Shown: positions 1 to 8,348, numbered from the stretch's first letter. The stretch is 18,921 nt of DNA from Methanobrevibacter sp. (GCA_017646885.1 JAGCLR010000246.1:1-18921); one strand, 5' to 3'. The notes: generated by a model from the letters alone, not told the origin. Numbers and translations: made by a program.

Positions 1-23
1 ACACCTATGTACTATTTTAATCA

Positions 24-60
24 CAATAAAAAAGAGCCGAGAAAAAAATTTTCTCAGCCC
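24..60 (-). terminator. Rho-independent terminator closing the late operon
   Basis: Read on the minus strand, positions 60-34 form a 12-bp hairpin (GGGCUGAGAAAA against UUUUCUCGGCUC, with two G-U pairs and a 3-nt loop), followed by a run of six U and more A/U. It lies just past the stop of the last late gene (74) and matches an intrinsic terminator in both stem and U-tract. Confidence 0.85.
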
Positions 61-73
61 TAAAAATTATTTT

Positions 74-730
74 TTAAACTGGTCCGCTCGGTTCTCCTCC
101 TTCGTCTTCGACACCTTCAATTAATATTGCCTCTAAATATGTCATAGTATTTTTTGTATAAATTGTAGCTTGGCTCGAACCCGAAGTCATATTGTTTCTT
201 CCTTTAACAGTAATAATGTCTCCTTCGCTCAAATAAATTAATTTTCCACCTATAGTTTTTCCACCTGCGGAAGTTGTTGCACCGTAAAAAACATTACTCA
301 TGATTTCTGAATCATTATTGTAAACATAAATTCCTTCGCTAATGGTTGTAGTCATTCCAAAGTAAATAGAAGCATTTAAAAAATACAATCCACTTTTATT
401 AATTAAAAGTTCACCATCAGCGAGGTCAAAAGTTTCGTAATTATTATCATTTGTTACATAGTCATCAAATTCTAAAATTCCGCTATAATTTCCCGGTGTA
501 ACAGTAATTGTATTACTTTCGTAATTTTCAGAAAAACTACAGTGAATGTATTTAAGTTTATTTTGTTTTGCTAAATCTAAATCTTCTATTGTAGTGTTAA
601 AGCTCCCTGTAATTGATTCGATTTCATTCAAAATGTTACTTATAGCATCATCCACTTTTATATTTTCTGCATACCCACCGTTTCCACCGGAATAAATAGG
701 ATAACCATCTGTATTGTAAGTTACGCTCAT
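74..730 (-). CDS. C1q-like fibre / minor structural protein
   Basis: Last gene of the late operon, 218 residues, with ribosome site GAGGTG six bases before the ATG. Residues 1-55 hold a Gly/Ser-rich start and a short helical stretch with coiled-coil character. Residues from about 60 to 205 form an all-beta region whose pattern (SGLYFLNASIYFG, then SEGDIITVKG, ending MTYLEAILIEG) resembles C1q/TNF-like trimeric jelly rolls found on phage fibres. The C-terminus is an acidic Gly/Glu/Pro tail. No collagen repeat is present. It probably forms a trimeric surface fibre on tail or head; which one cannot be told from sequence. The C1q-like assignment rests on motif resemblance only. Confidence 0.65.
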   Translation of the reverse strand: MSVTYNTDGYPIYSGGNGGYAENIKVDDAISNILNEIESITGSFNTTIEDLDLAKQNKLKYIHCSFSENYESNTITVTPGNYSGILEFDDYVTNDNNYETFDLADGELLINKSGLYFLNASIYFGMTTTISEGIYVYNNDSEIMSNVFYGATTSAGGKTIGGKLIYLSEGDIITVKGRNNMTSGSSQATIYTKNTMTYLEAILIEGVEDEGGEPSGPV

Positions 731-740
731 TTTTTCACCT

Positions 741-2627
741 CTATTCTACTACTTCGCCATCAACATAATACCACGCTGTTACACTACCATCATTTTGAAT
801 TTTTCCATAATAGTATCTACTTGCTTCTCCTGCGGAAACATAATATTCAGAAGGATAATATTCAACCTTTCCTTTTTTAGAAGCAACAGAAAGTTCTAAT
901 CCTTCGTTTGCTTCACCTCTCTGAATAAAAAGCACTCCACCTTTATTCTTCGGCAAATTCTCGTAGAACATACTCATATCAGCATAATGTGCATTAGGAC
1001 TTGTTCCGTAAGTATACTGATACAAAGAAAATTCTCCAATAGAGCCCGGCGGTAATCTTTTAATTACATCGTCAATATCAATTTTCTTATATGGTTTAGT
1101 AACATCACTGTCTTCATATTTAGCATGATTTCCCGAAGAATCCAAACCACCATTATAAATCCAAAAACCAAGCGACCAAAGGTCGGAATAGATTCTTGCA
1201 AGTGGCATATCCAAATATTTCATTGCACTAATTACAGTATTATATACGCCCATCAGCCCAAGAAGGAAAGTATTTTTTGTATTAGTGTTTCCGCTATTAA
1301 CAGCAGTTCCTCTTTCTTCGCTGTATTCTTCCCACGTTTCACCAACTCTTCTTGGAAGTTCAAGATTCAAACATTTATATCCATTCTGAGAAGAAGCAGA
1401 AATAATTGAATGATAACTATTATTTCCGATATGAACCTGAGAAGTTCCACTCGGCTTGTCTCCTGCAAAAAGTTTAGGAGCAAATTCCTTAACCTGTTCC
1501 ATCATTGCCATAGAAGCATCGAAAAGGATTTTTTCGCTATTATTTTCTCTAATAGTATGTCCTCTATAAACAATTCCGTACCCATGTTCATCTTCATCAG
1601 TATAAAGCGGTTTGAAAGACTGGCTTTCTTCATCCCAGTACATATCATCTCCGCTCCAAGTAAAGTTAGCGATATTAATATGTACAATTTTCTGATTGTA
1701 TCTCCATTTTTCATCTGCATCAATATCTTCGCAAGTAATGGAACTAATAATATTTCTTACTCCGCTGTCAAAGAAAGTTTCAATCTTATTGCACATTGTA
1801 GGATTAGTAGATACAAATTCAGAATATCCGCAAACAAACTGATTTCTAAGACTATCACCGCTACCTGCATCTTGGTCTATATAGTTGATAAGCGGAAGAA
1901 TAATAAAGTTGTAATTATTTAAAATATAATCACCGTTATACTTACCTTCCGTCCAAGCTTTGAACAGTTCGTAGAAAACTGCTTCATTATTCTTGTCACC
2001 GCCACGGTCGCCTACAGTAATAAGAAAAGTAGGTTCGCCACCAATTTCATTAGAAATCATTCCGTACTTAGTTTTGTATCTTACAGATTCTCTCGCATAT
2101 TCTCCAAAGTGTGTAGTCTGATAATTCTTTCTCGCTCTCCAAACATAAGCAGGAGAATAAACCCCTTCAGAAACTTCAAAGGCATTTACTTTACTAAACG
2201 GTCTATAGATTGAATTTCCCGCATTAGCCGAAATAAGCCCATCCCATAATGTTTTAATTTTAGTAGCATCCCAATCAGAAAGGTCATTTGGATGATATTT
2301 TAAATAAAGTTCATCAGCAAATTCATTAAAATCAAAAATAGGATTTGTAGTATAGCTGATTCCGGGTTTATTATTTCCGATTGAATTTTCGAGAATTTTG
2401 TCCATTGTTCCATTCTCTACAAGCTCATCAATCTTTTCTTCAACGATTTCTTCAATATCAAGCCCACCTTCAACAATCTGTTTAAGTTCATTAATATCTT
2501 CAATCGCAAGATTCAGATGTCTAAGAACTTTACAAAGAAGTTCATAGTAGCTAAGAGACTCGTCATAAACAAGCGGAAGGACTTTAGCACACCAAATTCT
2601 AAAAGGTCTCATTTCGAAATTATACAT
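741..2627 (-). CDS. Preneck/tail appendage protein with M14 peptidase-like core
   Basis: A 628-residue protein directly after the lower collar gene, in the position of phi29 gp12. Residues 1-50 (MYNFEMRPFR..., then YYELLCKVLRHLN) resemble the N-terminal anchoring segment common in tail and appendage proteins of Gram-positive phages. Residues 50-85 look like a short acidic coiled coil. Residues about 160-480 recall an M14 carboxypeptidase fold: VGDRGGDKNNEA (205-216) where the family has HxxE, IILPLINYID (242-251) like the family P-x-x-N-x-D-G, and LNLELPRR (420-427) like the catalytic-Glu strand. The zinc-ligand His residues are not evident at these places, so it may be a binding module rather than an active peptidase. 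Residues about 518-628 (LPPGSIGEF, GGVLFIQRG) look like a C-terminal fibre-tip domain. Ribosome site GGAG is five bases before the ATG. The appendage role is well supported by context; the M14 relationship is inference. Confidence 0.75.
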   Translation of the reverse strand: MYNFEMRPFRIWCAKVLPLVYDESLSYYELLCKVLRHLNLAIEDINELKQIVEGGLDIEEIVEEKIDELVENGTMDKILENSIGNNKPGISYTTNPIFDFNEFADELYLKYHPNDLSDWDATKIKTLWDGLISANAGNSIYRPFSKVNAFEVSEGVYSPAYVWRARKNYQTTHFGEYARESVRYKTKYGMISNEIGGEPTFLITVGDRGGDKNNEAVFYELFKAWTEGKYNGDYILNNYNFIILPLINYIDQDAGSGDSLRNQFVCGYSEFVSTNPTMCNKIETFFDSGVRNIISSITCEDIDADEKWRYNQKIVHINIANFTWSGDDMYWDEESQSFKPLYTDEDEHGYGIVYRGHTIRENNSEKILFDASMAMMEQVKEFAPKLFAGDKPSGTSQVHIGNNSYHSIISASSQNGYKCLNLELPRRVGETWEEYSEERGTAVNSGNTNTKNTFLLGLMGVYNTVISAMKYLDMPLARIYSDLWSLGFWIYNGGLDSSGNHAKYEDSDVTKPYKKIDIDDVIKRLPPGSIGEFSLYQYTYGTSPNAHYADMSMFYENLPKNKGGVLFIQRGEANEGLELSVASKKGKVEYYPSEYYVSAGEASRYYYGKIQNDGSVTAWYYVDGEVVE

Positions 2628-2636
2628 ATCTTCTCC

Positions 2637-3473
2637 TTACCATAATTTTAAGAATAAATCTTCCAGTTCGTCAATAATCATCATGTCTATATTAAGTAAA
2701 TTGTCTCTCCATTCTTTTAACATTTTATTCGGGTCAATATCTCTAAACCCAAACATATGTTCGTTGTAAGCATCTGTTCCGTTTTCATTTTCATTATCTG
2801 TAGTTCCTTTTTCCTTTTCAACTCTTGTGTTCCTTTCGTTTGCAATCTGTTCTCCGTGAGTTAAGTTATCTGTTTTTCCATCTGTGAAATCGTTAATTTC
2901 TCTCGTGGCATTTGTTAAGTAGGCATTATTAGCAACATCATCTGTAGCGTTCTGAATACCATCAAGACCGCCCTGTGGAGTATCAGAAAATAATGTCCAT
3001 TTATCACCATGCGAATTAAGAGTGTTCATTGCTCTTTGGTCTGTTCCAGTATGTCTTTCAGTATCAGTTCCTAAATATTTATCTGTATCTTTACCAGTTC
3101 TATTTAGTTCTCTTGCATTTTCGAATTCTCCTTCATGAATTTTCGTAATATCATAGTTCCTAAAAGGGTCACGAAGAAGAAGTTCACTTTCGTAAAGTTT
3201 ATTATAGTATGGCATAATTTCATTCATTTTCATTCTAAGTCTATTATGCCAAAGTCCATACGTTTCATATCCAATTTCTCTGAAGTAGAAGTGGTCAATA
3301 ATTTTTTTGTTAAGTACATTTCTATAGCTTTCGTCAAAGAGCGGATAATTGAAATCAAAAATTTTATTTACAGATTTAGAAATTACTTCTTCTGTTTTAC
3401 TACCATCTTGACTTTCAGAATACCCTGCCTTTTCTTCACAGATAAATCTAAGCTCAGTAGTATATTTACTCAT
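2637..3473 (-). CDS. Lower collar protein (phi29 gp11-like)
   Basis: 278 residues from ATG 3473 (MSKYTTELRF). A longer reading from a TTG at 3497 is less likely: the ATG has AAGGTG nine bases upstream and overlaps the connector stop by only eight bases. Residues 30-110 carry the conserved collar pattern (IFDFNYPLFDESYR, HFYFREIGYETYGLWHNRLR, MPYYNKLYESE). The middle, about 120-225, is a low-complexity Thr/Gly/Asn/Asp/Glu-rich stretch, as in this family. The C-terminus (FGFRDIDPNKMLKEWRDN, then IIDELEDLF) is the usual helical end. In phi29 gp11 forms the ring below the connector that links it to the tail knob. Gene order around it is the phi29 order. Confidence 0.88.
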   Translation of the reverse strand: MSKYTTELRFICEEKAGYSESQDGSKTEEVISKSVNKIFDFNYPLFDESYRNVLNKKIIDHFYFREIGYETYGLWHNRLRMKMNEIMPYYNKLYESELLLRDPFRNYDITKIHEGEFENARELNRTGKDTDKYLGTDTERHTGTDQRAMNTLNSHGDKWTLFSDTPQGGLDGIQNATDDVANNAYLTNATREINDFTDGKTDNLTHGEQIANERNTRVEKEKGTTDNENENGTDAYNEHMFGFRDIDPNKMLKEWRDNLLNIDMMIIDELEDLFLKLW

Positions 3474-4350
3474 CCGTTTCCGCACCTTCCCTTCCAACTT
3501 CTGTTTCGTCCTGTACTTCGAATCTTTCTACGTCAAAGTCTTCCTTAAATTCGACCCAAATGTCAGTACCAAAAAGTTTGTTAATCTCTTCGCAAGCTTT
3601 CTGCCTCATTTCAAGTCTACTATATCTGCTTGTAATTGTACCACCCAAGTTTCTTGTTACTTCATCCGTAATTAATCTTTCTTTTTTAACTGAGTTGATA
3701 TTTGAAATACCCAAGTAAGTTAAAGCTTCATTCCAAATTTTAGTCTTTTGTTCAAAAACCTTATCAGCAACAAACGGTGCTCCAGTATTAATTGCTTTAA
3801 TATTTTCGAAGTCTAAATTTTTATCGCCGTAAATAACAGGTGCATTGCCATCAATTTCTTTATAAAGATTTTTCATAGTAAGTCTGTCATGTTCAGGAGC
3901 AATTACAAGTACAGGAGTTTTTTGCGCTCTAAGGTTTACATAGCAGGTTCTATCCAAATCCCATAACTGTATAGCAAAATTCATTAGAACAGGATATGTA
4001 CTTTTTCTAAGTTTATTATTCCACATAAGAATACATTCTGTTTTGTTATCCATTGTTCTATTGTACCCATTTACTGCATAGGCTCTAACTTTTAATGGTT
4101 CTCTGTACACATCAAACCCTCCCGCATAAGCACATTGCAGAGTAAGATATCCCATTTCTTCATCTTTAAAGAATACGGCTTTTCCATCCATATTAAGAAC
4201 ATATTCAAGAAATCTTACATCTACAGTATCAGGAAGGTTTTGCCAATCAAAAACCGAAATAGCAAGTTCGAAAAGTCTATCCAAATAAATATTATAATTA
4301 GTATTATTCAGGATAGCACTTTCATCAAAATCTGTTCGTTTTCTTTTCAT
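3466..4350 (-). CDS. Upper collar / portal connector (phi29 gp10-like)
   Basis: 294 residues from ATG 4350 (MKRKRTDFDE), with AAGGTG six bases upstream; the GTG at 4359 lies inside that ribosome site and is rejected. Clear match to the phi29 dodecameric connector: an N-terminal basic arm (KRKR) that can contact DNA or pRNA, then FDWQNLP and FLEYVL, then the strongly conserved AQKTPVLV, GNAPVIYGDKNLD, KIWNEALTYLGI and KKERLITDEV segments, ending with a helical, acidic C-terminus. The length is close to phi29 gp10 (309 residues). It forms the portal vertex, the docking site for the ATPase and pRNA motor encoded at 10020-11189. It overlaps the lower collar gene by eight bases. Confidence 0.95.
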   Translation of the reverse strand: MKRKRTDFDESAILNNTNYNIYLDRLFELAISVFDWQNLPDTVDVRFLEYVLNMDGKAVFFKDEEMGYLTLQCAYAGGFDVYREPLKVRAYAVNGYNRTMDNKTECILMWNNKLRKSTYPVLMNFAIQLWDLDRTCYVNLRAQKTPVLVIAPEHDRLTMKNLYKEIDGNAPVIYGDKNLDFENIKAINTGAPFVADKVFEQKTKIWNEALTYLGISNINSVKKERLITDEVTRNLGGTITSRYSRLEMRQKACEEINKLFGTDIWVEFKEDFDVERFEVQDETEVGREGAETDE

Positions 4351-4360
4351 AGCCACCACC

Positions 4361-5584
4361 TTAATTTGTTATAGGAGAATTATCTTGCGAATAGTCTAAC
4401 ATAGTTTGTATATTTTTCCACCATGTAATTCCGTTATTGAATATAGATTTAATTTTATCTATAGCTTCATTAGGCATTTCCCCAGTAACATTACATTGTT
4501 TTGTCTTAATAAAATTCCATGAAGGTCTTGCGTTATAAGTAGGAACTTCAATTTGATTTACAGCATATCCGTACATAGAGAAAAAGTTATCAATTTTCTT
4601 TGCATCTGATAAGTTTACTCCAACTTGAGAAACAAAAATATTTTTTGCTCTTGTTCCAATCATCCCTGAAGAATAATTAGTATTTCCTCTTGCTGTATCT
4701 CCTTTATGAGTTTTTACATATAAGTCTGCAAGTTGTCCAGTAATATTTTGCATTCCTGAAACAATGTTACCAAATCCATTAGACGCTCTTTGTACAGCAT
4801 TTATTTGTCTAACTATTGCATTTTGGTCAGCAAGGAATCCAATACCTCTAATATCTCTGTATGCGTCTGCGGCATAATATTGATGTGCAGCTGCAAAAGC
4901 AGAAGTTCCACCACCAAACATTTGCAATGCACTTCCTGCTACACCAAGCATATTTTTCATTCCGAGTGCAAATTCCCCACCCTGTGAAGCTACATATGCT
5001 CTATAGCTATCAATAACAAACGGAAGCTGTGGAAATCCTGTCATAATAGTAGAATTCATTTTTCCATCTGCATTATCGTATTTATCAGTAGGATGAATTA
5101 TAATATCAGGGGTTGGCGAAGCACCACCCGAAGCTGTAAATCTAACTCTCCCTATGAATTGAGTTATTCCCAAATCTTTTTCGTTTTCCCATGCGTTCTG
5201 TAAAGATTCTTTATTGTTTGGCTCAATCTTTTCAATCATGTATTGGCTTTTAGTTTCAAGTGTATCAATAGAAATAAACATATATGGCGATGTAAACATT
5301 TTAGCATTTTTAGGAATGTAACCGTGTAATTGGTGTGGGTCATTTACTGGGTCATAAAAATACCCACAAAGAGTTAAGTTTTTTGTAGAAGATTTTACAA
5401 CACTTATTCCGCTTTTTTTCGAAGGAACAAACTCAGAAGGAAGTAAAGTTATACCTACAATGCTATCAGCACCGTTATTTTCTGTCACGGTATTTATAAC
5501 ATCTTCCAAAGCTTTTGCACCTGATGGCGTCATAGGAAATGAAACGTATTTTAATCCTGAAAAAATATTTGCTACAATAGGCAA
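4361..5584 (-). CDS. Tail knob, C-terminal part (split phi29 gp9-like)
   Basis: Matches the C-terminal two thirds of the phi29 tail knob gp9. The first residues (VANIFSGLKYVSFPMTPSG, then VINTVTENNGADSIVGI) fit the internal gp9 domain. The middle has a Gly/Ala-rich, membrane-loop-like segment at about residues 210-300. The end (NFFSMYGYAVNQIEVP, WNFIKTKQCNVTGE, IKSIFNNGITWW) is the conserved gp9 C-terminus. The reading frame starts at GTG 5593, but TTG 5584 fits better, with AGAAGG eight bases upstream; that gives about 407 residues. A TAG in the same frame two codons above the GTG closes it, so this is a separate gene and not an unbroken continuation of 5586-6512. The knob forms the distal tail tube that penetrates the cell envelope. 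Confidence 0.88.
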   Translation of the reverse strand: MPIVANIFSGLKYVSFPMTPSGAKALEDVINTVTENNGADSIVGITLLPSEFVPSKKSGISVVKSSTKNLTLCGYFYDPVNDPHQLHGYIPKNAKMFTSPYMFISIDTLETKSQYMIEKIEPNNKESLQNAWENEKDLGITQFIGRVRFTASGGASPTPDIIIHPTDKYDNADGKMNSTIMTGFPQLPFVIDSYRAYVASQGGEFALGMKNMLGVAGSALQMFGGGTSAFAAAHQYYAADAYRDIRGIGFLADQNAIVRQINAVQRASNGFGNIVSGMQNITGQLADLYVKTHKGDTARGNTNYSSGMIGTRAKNIFVSQVGVNLSDAKKIDNFFSMYGYAVNQIEVPTYNARPSWNFIKTKQCNVTGEMPNEAIDKIKSIFNNGITWWKNIQTMLDYSQDNSPITN

Positions 5585-5585
5585 T

Positions 5586-6512
5586 TTAATCACCTTCTAC
5601 TCTCGGCAAAGTAATAGTATCTCCAATGTTATAATTTTGCATACTAAAAGAATTATTTTCAAATATATCTATTCCGTATGTCCGTGATTCAAATTTAATT
5701 TTAATTATTCCCTGTATAATTGTATTTGATTCTCCTACATTTATTACATCAAGTCGTTGGTCGTTTCCATCAAAATTATAAGTCATAGTTCCTACAGGAA
5801 TATTTTGAGTCTCCCAAGTTATATCATCTTCTCCCCAATCAGTATCACCGTAAAAATCAAATTTAATTGAAAGAATATTAGTATCAGTATCTCTTATAAT
5901 ATCTGTTATTTCAATAGTTACTGAATTTCCGGGGTCTACATCAATAGTATCTGCGTCAGCATAGAACATAAGTAAGCTATAATTGTTAAAGTTCCATGGT
6001 GTTTCTAAACTAAGATTTACATATTCTCCAAAGTCCAAAGGTTCAGGCTCTAAATTTTCGCCAATTACATCTGTTGCTGTGTGCTTTCTTTCTACATAAC
6101 TTTCTTTCAGTTCCATTTCGTCTAAATAAGTTTGCAGAACATCTATTTCGTAATGAATAAGTGCTGTGTTTTCATTTACATATTCAACATCATTTATAAA
6201 AGCATAGAACCATTTGTTTCCGTGCGAAGTATTTTTAAATCTCATATAATTATAATCGTAAATATCATCAGGGTGTTCATTTAATTTAATCGTATTTATA
6301 TTTTTTCTTTGATATGAATAGGCAGTATATCTTCTTGGCTGATATTTTCTTTGAAGCTGTACTATACTTCTTAAATTACTAAATAATAAATTTTGATAAT
6401 AAGAAGCAGTATTATTTCCCTGCCCTACAAAATATAAAGTATGTTCATATGTATTATCCCATGGGATATTTTTGAAAATTTCAATATCACTATTAGGTGT
6501 TACATAACTCAT
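5586..6512 (-). CDS. Tail knob, N-terminal part (split phi29 gp9-like)
   Basis: 308 residues with GAGGTG five bases before the ATG. Residues 1-160 match the N-terminus of the phi29 tail knob gp9: MSYVTPNSDIEIFKNIPWDN, SHGNKWFYAFINDVEYVN, then HYEIDVLQTYLDEMELKESY. After about residue 175 the sequence leaves the gp9 pattern and becomes an all-beta domain ending in NIGDTITLPRVEGD and a stop. The rest of gp9 is encoded by the next gene, 4361-5584. Phi29 gp9 is one protein of 599 residues, so here the knob is built from two chains. The end IGDTITL resembles the last strand of the major capsid protein (VGDTITL). Confidence 0.88.
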   Translation of the reverse strand: MSYVTPNSDIEIFKNIPWDNTYEHTLYFVGQGNNTASYYQNLLFSNLRSIVQLQRKYQPRRYTAYSYQRKNINTIKLNEHPDDIYDYNYMRFKNTSHGNKWFYAFINDVEYVNENTALIHYEIDVLQTYLDEMELKESYVERKHTATDVIGENLEPEPLDFGEYVNLSLETPWNFNNYSLLMFYADADTIDVDPGNSVTIEITDIIRDTDTNILSIKFDFYGDTDWGEDDITWETQNIPVGTMTYNFDGNDQRLDVINVGESNTIIQGIIKIKFESRTYGIDIFENNSFSMQNYNIGDTITLPRVEGD

Positions 6513-6532
6513 AAAGTCACCTCTTAAAAGAA

Positions 6533-6566
6533 GGGGAGAGAACCGCAGGCAAAAAATCCTCTCCCC
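6533..6566 (-). terminator. Likely attenuating terminator after the capsid gene
   Basis: GGGGAGAG (6566-6559 on the minus strand) pairs perfectly with CTCTCCCC (6540-6533). The loop is about 18 nt and the stem is followed by TTCTTTTAAG. It sits between the capsid stop and the knob ribosome site. The U-tract is short and broken, so it probably acts as a partial terminator or an mRNA 3'-end stabiliser. Confidence 0.6.
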
Positions 6567-6585
6567 TATACATAATAAAGTTTAA

Positions 6586-8034
6586 TTAGCTTTCTTTTGT
6601 GAGCGTAATAGTATCACCAACATCACAGGAAGAAAGGTTAAGAGTTTTAGCAACTCCCTGTCCTGTATTGTTATCGGAACTATAAAGCGTATCATCAATT
6701 TTAGCTTCGATTGCAAAAGCAGAAGTAGTATGTCCACTTGCAGGCATCGGATAAATAAATACACCGTACTTCTGAACAGCTACAAGTTCTTCAACCATAT
6801 CTTCGGTCTGTACAAATTCAATATTGTTAGGCTGAAGCGAACCAGTAGAAGAAATGTCTGCTTCTATAGTTACGATTCTTGCCACGTCTCCCTCATCAAC
6901 AGCAGTTACAGTAGCCGTAATAGTAGAAGGCAGAGTAATCGTAGCAGAATTATCTACGAAAACAATAGCGTTAGCAAACGGTGAAGAAGCAACAGTTTTC
7001 CAAGTATGATAGAAGTAGTTCCATCTCAGACCGCTTGCAACATATTTTTCCGTAAACTTATTATTGTTATCGTAAACCTGAAACCACTTATCATCAATAA
7101 TGAGTGCCTTAACCTTTGCCATAATAGCAAGTTCAGCAGAAGTAACAGCTTCAATCCCGTCAGAATGCGCTCTAATAATTTCAAATCTGTCATTATCAAA
7201 AGTGGTGAAATCATCAATCAGGAAAAGTCTGCCCATGAAATCAGCCTTATCCATATTGAATGCACCGGCAAGTACATTAACGTCAAACTGAGCGTTATAA
7301 TCTGCATCCATGAAAATTACCTGTCTGTCTTTAGGAGTATTCGTAAGAACTCCGGCTTCATTATACAGGTCTTTCATAAACGGAAGTTTGTTACTCATTC
7401 CTCTAAATGCAATCGCCGCATTAGAATCGGAACTCATATCAATAGCTACAGGATACATCTTACCATGAGAAACTGCTTTAATAATAAGATATTTAAACAG
7501 CAGAAATTCATCATACTCAGCGGCAGTATAAACCTGTTCTACAATTTTTGCAATCAGAGAAGTCACACCGTCAGCAGAAAGAAAAGCCTGTTTCAAATCA
7601 TCATCCTGAATCGTAACAGGGTACATTACTCTCCAGTTCATTACATGGAAAGCACTTCTAACGTCAGGCATATAGCGTTTAAATTCACGCTCTTCTGCTT
7701 TTTCGGTATCAAATTCTACTACATTTGCAATAGAAATAAAGATATCTTCTACAGATTCCCCGAACTCTAAATATCCTTTTTTGAGTACATTGTATGGATT
7801 ATTAAACTGCGCACTTTCAAGATAAACAAGAGCAATTCTGTTTACCAGTGAATTAAGAAACTGATTAGCAAGTGCAGGAGTACCAAAAATAGTTTCTCCA
7901 ACCTTCGGGATTTCCTTTACACTTGTAATCGTAGGAATACTATTCTGATAATCAAGAGACGCATTTGCTCTAATGACGTTCAGAATATCCATCGTTGAAC
8001 CATTCAGTTCAGAATAAGCAATTCTTTTAGGCAT
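6586..8034 (-). CDS. Major capsid protein (phi29 gp8-like)
   Basis: 482 residues, following the scaffold gene through a TAATG stop-start overlap at 8036-8032. The N-terminal two thirds (MPKRIAYSELNG, VYLESAQFNNPYNVLKKGYL, FHVMNWRVMYPVTIQDDDLK, then LAIMAKVKALIIDDKWFQVYDN) fit the HK97-fold capsid protein of phi29-like phages. Residues about 370-482 form a beta-rich C-terminal domain (ITATVTAVDEGDVARIVTIE, ending DVGDTITLTKES), in the place where phi29 gp8 has its Ig-like surface domain. Phi29 gp8 is 448 residues, so this one is slightly longer. It is followed by a hairpin at 6533-6566. Assignment by family pattern plus gene order. Confidence 0.92.
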   Translation of the reverse strand: MPKRIAYSELNGSTMDILNVIRANASLDYQNSIPTITSVKEIPKVGETIFGTPALANQFLNSLVNRIALVYLESAQFNNPYNVLKKGYLEFGESVEDIFISIANVVEFDTEKAEEREFKRYMPDVRSAFHVMNWRVMYPVTIQDDDLKQAFLSADGVTSLIAKIVEQVYTAAEYDEFLLFKYLIIKAVSHGKMYPVAIDMSSDSNAAIAFRGMSNKLPFMKDLYNEAGVLTNTPKDRQVIFMDADYNAQFDVNVLAGAFNMDKADFMGRLFLIDDFTTFDNDRFEIIRAHSDGIEAVTSAELAIMAKVKALIIDDKWFQVYDNNNKFTEKYVASGLRWNYFYHTWKTVASSPFANAIVFVDNSATITLPSTITATVTAVDEGDVARIVTIEADISSTGSLQPNNIEFVQTEDMVEELVAVQKYGVFIYPMPASGHTTSAFAIEAKIDDTLYSSDNNTGQGVAKTLNLSSCDVGDTITLTKES

Positions 8035-8348
8035 TAGTTTTTCTCCTTAAATAATTCTTCAAAAGTAGTTGGTGCTTTGGATTCTTCATCATCGTCAGGA
8101 TTATCGAAATCCTCTTGATGCTTTCCATCCTCAGCAGGCTTCATGAAACGTTCTCTGTATTTTTTTCTCCATTCCGCATCATTCTGTTCGTATTTAGTTT
8201 TCCAATCTCCGCTTTCACTGATTTTTGTTTCGTAATCATTTAGACTGTCTGTAATGTCTTCAAGAAAAGAAATACTTTCATCGTCTGTATTTTCTCCGAG
8301 AAGTTTGTTTACTCTTTCCATAATTTCTTCTTTAGAAATAATAGCCAT
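8034..8348 (-). CDS. Scaffold protein (phi29 gp7-like)
   Basis: 104 residues, close to phi29 gp7 (98 residues), immediately before and coupled to the capsid gene. It is highly charged and helical. Residues 1-20 (KEEIMERVNKLLGENTDDES) and 45-70 (DWKTKYEQNDAEWRKKYRER) give the pattern of phage minor-head/scaffold peptides of this group. Its C-terminus is acidic and probably disordered. Scaffolds of this type guide prolate prohead assembly and leave before packaging. Ribosome site GAGGTG is five bases before the ATG. Confidence 0.88.
   Translation of the reverse strand: MAIISKEEIMERVNKLLGENTDDESISFLEDITDSLNDYETKISESGDWKTKYEQNDAEWRKKYRERFMKPAEDGKHQEDFDNPDDDEESKAPTTFEELFKEKN

Noticed and set aside
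1125..1922. Two adjacent plus-strand frames inside the appendage gene
   Set aside because: Antisense shadows with low-complexity, hydrophobic/basic composition and no ribosome sites.
3474..3497. Longer start of the lower collar gene at a TTG
   Set aside because: It would overlap the connector gene further and places the AAGGTG ribosome site inside the coding region of the extension; the ATG at 3473 fits that site.
5584..5593. Programmed frameshift joining the two knob parts
   Set aside because: The overlap is only a few bases with no slippery heptamer or downstream stem seen, and the second gene has its own AGAAGG site. Not excluded, only less likely than re-initiation.
7006..7770. 254-codon plus-strand open frame inside the capsid gene
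   Set aside because: It is antisense to the capsid gene, has no ribosome site, and its product is rich in His, Ile, Arg and Ser as expected for the complement of coding DNA. The minus-strand frame has clear family likeness.
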